Below are positions 59,931 through 64,000 of a DNA stretch of 64,000 bases, in pieces. Source of the stretch: Sphagnum magellanicum (lineage: Eukaryota; Streptophyta; Sphagnopsida; Sphagnales; Sphagnaceae); the NCBI GenBank assembly GCA_021904315.1, contig CM038925.1, positions 11,224,501-11,288,500 on the forward strand, given 5' to 3'. How positions within the stretch are numbered: the stretch's first letter is position 1; each line of letters opens with the position of its first letter. The notes under the pieces are model-generated. The model was given only the letters and a program-made list of their open reading frames with translations. It did not search any database and was not told the DNA's origin. Position numbers and translations under genes: made by a program.

Positions 59931-61017
59931 TGTTGAAAGGTAAAAACAATACGTGACAATTAGTGGATTGTTGGTTTTGAACACCTTGACTTTGTTTCCA
60001 TCTACTCTTAATGATAACACACTTAAAAAGCATAGAGGAATCCTAGAACCCCACGTTCAAAAATAAAATCATATAAAGGACAAAACAATCAAACACATGC
60101 GCATTTAGATGCCAAGTAAATCCATTATAAAAAATGTTGTTTTGGATATGTATTTGTAGGTTATTAAGATCCTAGGTACCTAAATTGTTGTTATCATTTA
60201 AGGTGTTTATTTAGAACACATATATATGTGTTCAAAATAAAAGGCATATGTGTTTTCATTTAGAGGCACTCAAAACCATTGTTATAGTTTTTTAGTCTTA
60301 TGCATCTTACAAAACATTATTTTGTGTCAACTTTATTTCAAATTTTTTTGGTTTGCTCCAAACACATCATTGTAGACATGTTGGTCTTTCAACCCTTGTA
60401 TGCACACCCAATAAATGCATAACTAACATTCTTCAAACTGTTGCAACACATGTTGAGGTGATAACTATTATTGCATGCATGAATAAATGGGACCACCTCC
60501 TTTTATAAGGAATTATGAAATTATGAATTCTATAAAACAAGAATTGAACTAACAATTGAATAATTGCTGGCATTTCCAAAACAACCTAGATTACCAAGTA
60601 GGGAAACACTTATTATAATCCCATTTTCCCTTGGACTATAACCACATAATGCACACATCACTTGTGACTTTGCATATCTAGAAATATAAACATTTGTTAT
60701 AATGTGACACAATACATATTACAATTTTTCCACCTATTAAAGTACATGGTCATAATGTTCATTAACATGTTCTAAACAATTCGAAAAAATAATAATGTCA
60801 TAACCTTTAGTTCCAAACCATAAACACATCCAACTAATGGAAGTTATTGATACCAACACAAAAGACATTATAAACATGTCTACCTCAACAAAATAAGGGT
60901 GTGCAAAAAATACAATATTCTACCACTACAATCTACTTAGTATGATTATGTTGTTGTTCCTAAAAACCCATCTCGGTGTAGAAATTTGTAATCCCAAGTT
61001 ATTGTTTTTGTTATTGA
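59931..61017. other. AT-rich spacer
   Basis: No gene seen. It lies between two remnants that point toward each other and may be the shared interior of one element. Confidence 0.45.
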
Positions 61018-61720
61018 TTAGCTGGCATAAAACACTGACTTCCTAGTTCTGCCACTTCTATAAAATTTTAAAATACTCACAAATTGTGTTGATGTTGATC
61101 CTCCACCATTGGTTACATATCCCAAGTTAACCACCCAATTTGTGTTTGCAAAATCTGAACTACGTAATGTCTCTAATATTGCATTCACTAAAATCGACCA
61201 CATTTCAATTGCATCATCCCTTGAAAACCAAGTTGGTGTCACCTACAACTAGCAAAATATTACAATATTCAGGATGTAAATAATCTTGTACTCAATTGTT
61301 CCAAAATCTTAGAGGTGTGGGTAAGGGTAATTGCACCTTAATGTTAGTTGCATTTTTTCGATACATGTTTGGTCATGAATTTCATGACATAAAACCCACA
61401 CTCCCTATCAAATAGTTGTTGTGGTCCATCAAGCCACACCCAACTATTCTTTGATATTGTTCACTTCCATCCAAGTGTCCCTAACAATTTACCTACGATA
61501 ATAGCCCACATTTTTGCAAAAAAAATGGTGCACACTTGTAGATTGGAAGATGTTGGCACTCTTGAGAGGGTCATAATGCATAAAATGTGAATCCTCCACT
61601 GATGTCATTAACCTGCAAGAACAACCATTAATGTAAAGTAGAATATCTAGTTGTGGGATTTTTTTTCCCACACGTATAACCTTTAACATGTTTTGCACAT
61701 GTAACATGATTACAACAAGA
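61018..61720 (-). pseudogene. Ulp1-like (C48) cysteine peptidase remnant
   Basis: On the - strand a line with SVEDSHFMHYDPLKSANIFQ (about 61600-61545) is followed by WVWLDGPQQLFDRECGFYVM (about 61442-61383), then KFMTKH. The second part matches the Ulp1/SENP active-site region, with a catalytic Cys in ECGxYVM and a Gln-rich stretch before it. The first resembles the strand around the catalytic His/Asp, but the HW pair is not visible. A tail with FSRDDAIEMWSILVNAILET lies at 61242-61018. Ulp1 proteases trim SUMO, and plant CACTA and MULE transposons often carry a captured copy. Stops and frameshifts make this a fossil. It faces the MULE remnant at 57.7-59.9 kb and could be part of the same or another element. 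Confidence 0.6.
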
Positions 61721-62584
61721 AATACAAATTACATGAATAATTCACATTTGAAATATGAATATCAATTGGAACTATAATATTTGAATCATGAACTCCATAA
61801 ATTGGTTATCTAAACTGATTTGTGGGAGTTGTTTTGTTGACGTGTCTTTTGTAGCATACCCACAACTTACCACAACCAAATTTATATATTTGAATCTAAT
61901 AGTTATAATTCACAAAGTGCAAGGGTTCATGAATAGTGGCTTTCTACAAATTGTTGTTTTGATAGTACTTACATATGTTTTCTAGGTAATGATGGATCTT
62001 TCATTTGAAGTCCATCATCTACTTGGTCTTTCCCATAATCTATCAGAATGGCAAGAAATGATGTGATTGCACTGGGATTATTATCATGAGTTGGGGCATG
62101 CAAGGAATTTGTTGGCTTAGATAAGTCCTTCTCTTGGGAAGAGATGTCTAACTAGTTGGGTATTAATTTGACAAGGTTGTGTGAAAACTAGCCTAGGTCA
62201 CAACCCAAGAGAGAGGGAAGGTGTCCTATTGAAATTAGCATGGGTTGTTGATAAAGAAGTTCATTGAATGGGTGTTGCAAGGCTTGGATTGTTGTCATAT
62301 GATTGTAAGTCAACGTCATTATCAGGTTTACGGTCTTGCCTAGGGCTATCATTGAAGGTTAACCTAATAAACAAATCCAACCCATAATATGGTGCAATTT
62401 TTTGTTATAGGTGTGTCGTGACGTATAGTATTGTGGTGTACAGTGTCGTAAGGGTGTAAATCCATAATAAACTCTACTAAACAAAAAGACTAAAACTAGT
62501 CAAAGGTAGAAATTATTCAACCAAAAAGAGATGCACACACATATATATACAATGCACAAGAGGAGGCTAAGATGAAATTCTCAT
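61721..62584. other. Non-coding DNA beside the Ulp1 remnant
   Basis: Possibly the eroded N-terminal coding part of the same element on the - strand (62340-61980 gives a mixed Ser/Leu/Pro line), but I recognise no domain. Confidence 0.4.
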
Positions 62585-62902
62585 GTATAATTGAATTGCA
62601 AAGAAGGAATGAACATGTAGTGTATGTAGACGGTGGTTGTGCAATAACCACCATGAGCATCTAGAAATCCAATCTGATTATGGAGAAAACTCTTCCGACA
62701 AAGGAATTTTAGAAAAATTAAAAAAAGAAAGGAAGGGCTTGGCCTTTTATACAACCACCAACAAGCTGAAACCTTAAGCACCTAATAACGTACAGTCACC
62801 TAAGAACGTACACTTACCCTAAAAGCGTACATTTACCCTAAAAGGCATGATGGGCATGCCCATAATTGGCCATCATGTATGAGGCCATGTACGGGCATGA
62901 CA
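62585..62902 (-). repeat. Gypsy LTR segment (copy 2)
   Basis: Mate of 12915-13251 in the same orientation. It shares TTGCAAAGAAGG, TGTAGTGTATGTA, the AACGTACA..ACCCTAAAA word series (about 62785-62845) and the terminal GGGCATGACA. No gypsy internal region adjoins it, so it may be a solo or truncated LTR. Confidence 0.7.
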
Positions 62903-64000
62903 GATGTGCTAACCATGGGAGGTCTAGTTTGAATGGATGGGTTGGTGCCCATCAACTTTTGCATTCTGAAATTTTGTTGATGTTTTGGTACCTCCTGCAT
63001 AATATGGGGAAAGTTTGAATGGTCAAAGTGGGATGATTGAAACCTTGGGATCCAGACTTAAATTAAAGTATGTTTTGTCACATCACATAAACAATATTAA
63101 TCATGTAAGTAAATTGCATGCACCTAAAGTTGTGTCATTGTTAATTAAAATTGTTGAAATATTGACCTCTATAGTTTTTTTAAGGGTTCAATTTTGCATT
63201 TATTTTGCCTGTCAAACAAAACACTATCATCTTGAGAGTTTAATTTTTTTGGAAAAACCCAACCAACATCCATTTTTTCCTTCACAAACAATGCTTCATT
63301 GACCACCCAATAAAAAAAGTTCACAAGTTGGGCGAACCCATCCTCAGGTTGTACCATTAATAATCATTTCAAGGAATGGTTAAGGAACCAAAAATAACCA
63401 AATCATTTTTCTGGGCCCTTTTCATTAAATGTTTTCATAATTATAAATTATTATTTTCCCAAGTTTATCAATTGCATGTTCTAATATATGACTTGAAATT
63501 TATTTGGGAGTTTAAAAAATTGAAAAAATTTCAAATTTTATATTCCTAATTAAAATGGCCCCTTAAAAAATTAACAACTTCAATTTTGGAAATTCATAAC
63601 TAAATCATATTTAATAAATTAATTTCCAAATGAAAACCTAAAAATAAAATGACTTTCAAATTACCTTAGGAAAAAAATTCATAAATACGTTCCAAATTTG
63701 TGTTCTTGACCAAAAAGTTTAAGGAAAGAAAAAAATGTTACATTCCTGAAACGTTTTCTAAATGCAATGATTAAGAAGATCAAAATACACAATATTTTTG
63801 ATATTATTGAAATTTCAAAATATATGGAACCTAATAAATGTATTCCAAAAAAGAAAATTATGAAAATGTTCATTTAAATGTTTCCTATGATTTTTCAAAG
63901 TTTCATGGGTCTAAAAAAACCAAAGTGTGACATTCTTAGTGGTACCACCCAAGGACAAGATTGCCCAGTTATAGAAAAATTAAACATTAATTTAAAAATG
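62903..64000. other. AT-rich DNA to the window end
   Basis: No gene seen. A - strand frame at 63357-63169 (QLVNFFYWVVNEALFVKEK) is short and unrecognised. Confidence 0.45.

Noticed and set aside
1..64000. CRISPR arrays, bacterial operons or ribosomal RNA genes
   Set aside because: The sequence is plainly plant nuclear DNA with spliced genes; no spaced direct-repeat arrays of CRISPR type and no rRNA-like segments were seen.

Overview
This window looks like nuclear DNA from a large, transposon-rich plant genome. A gymnosperm is the most likely source: genes are sparse and have long introns, they sit in very AT-rich DNA, the gypsy/copia/hAT/Mutator-type remnants are heavily eroded, and the repeats are plant-type. 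Species cannot be fixed from the sequence alone. Only two genes look intact. (1) A 15-exon gene for actin-related protein 2 (ARP2, a subunit of the Arp2/3 actin-nucleating complex) lies on the + strand at 14349-20118. All its exons join in frame and give 390 residues. (2) A single-exon secreted GH18 chitinase-like gene lies at 41519-42478 (+), with its DxxDxDxE catalytic motif intact. A three-exon cytochrome P450 of the CYP71 clan (52012-49370, - strand) has good splice sites. However, it carries an in-frame stop 54 codons before the natural stop and has lost conserved haem-site residues, so I call it a pseudogene.

Layout. 0-2.4 kb: AT-rich DNA, then a decayed gypsy gag (-). 3.5-6.3 kb: a 36-bp minisatellite, a TAGGT-rich zone and a 1.7-kb AT-rich tandem array with a higher-order period near 190 bp. 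7.1-13.25 kb: a truncated gypsy element on the - strand (LTR, tandem-repeat leader, gag, protease, start of the reverse transcriptase region). 14.3-20.1 kb: ARP2. 21.4-23.6 kb: an LTR-like scrap and a second locus of the GCCATGTGGC repeat family. 24.5-26.5 kb: a decayed hAT-like transposase. 27.9-28.2 kb: a nearly perfect 155-bp tandem duplication. 28.2-36.4 kb: a gene desert. 37.8-38.4 kb: another transposase scrap. 40.7-42.7 kb: a GC-rich island and the chitinase. 43.7 kb: an inverted fragment of a chitinase gene next to a dispersed repeat. 44.3-46.5 kb: a decayed copia element. 49.4-52.0 kb: the P450. 53.8-55.0 kb: three copies of a dispersed repeat that also occurs at 38.9 kb. 57.7-59.9 kb: a decayed Mutator-like (MULE) transposase. 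61.0-61.7 kb: an Ulp1-like peptidase remnant facing it. 62.6-62.9 kb: a second copy of the LTR seen at 13 kb.

The genes show no shared pathway. ARP2 is a housekeeping cytoskeletal gene, while the chitinase and the P450 belong to families used in defence and specialised metabolism. I found no CRISPR array, no confident tRNA or rRNA, and no convincing new biological system. The most interesting items are the broken P450, the inverted chitinase fragment (catalytic Glu read as Gln) at a repeat boundary, the systematic Cys-to-Tyr erosion of a gypsy zinc-knuckle pair, and the structured satellite arrays.
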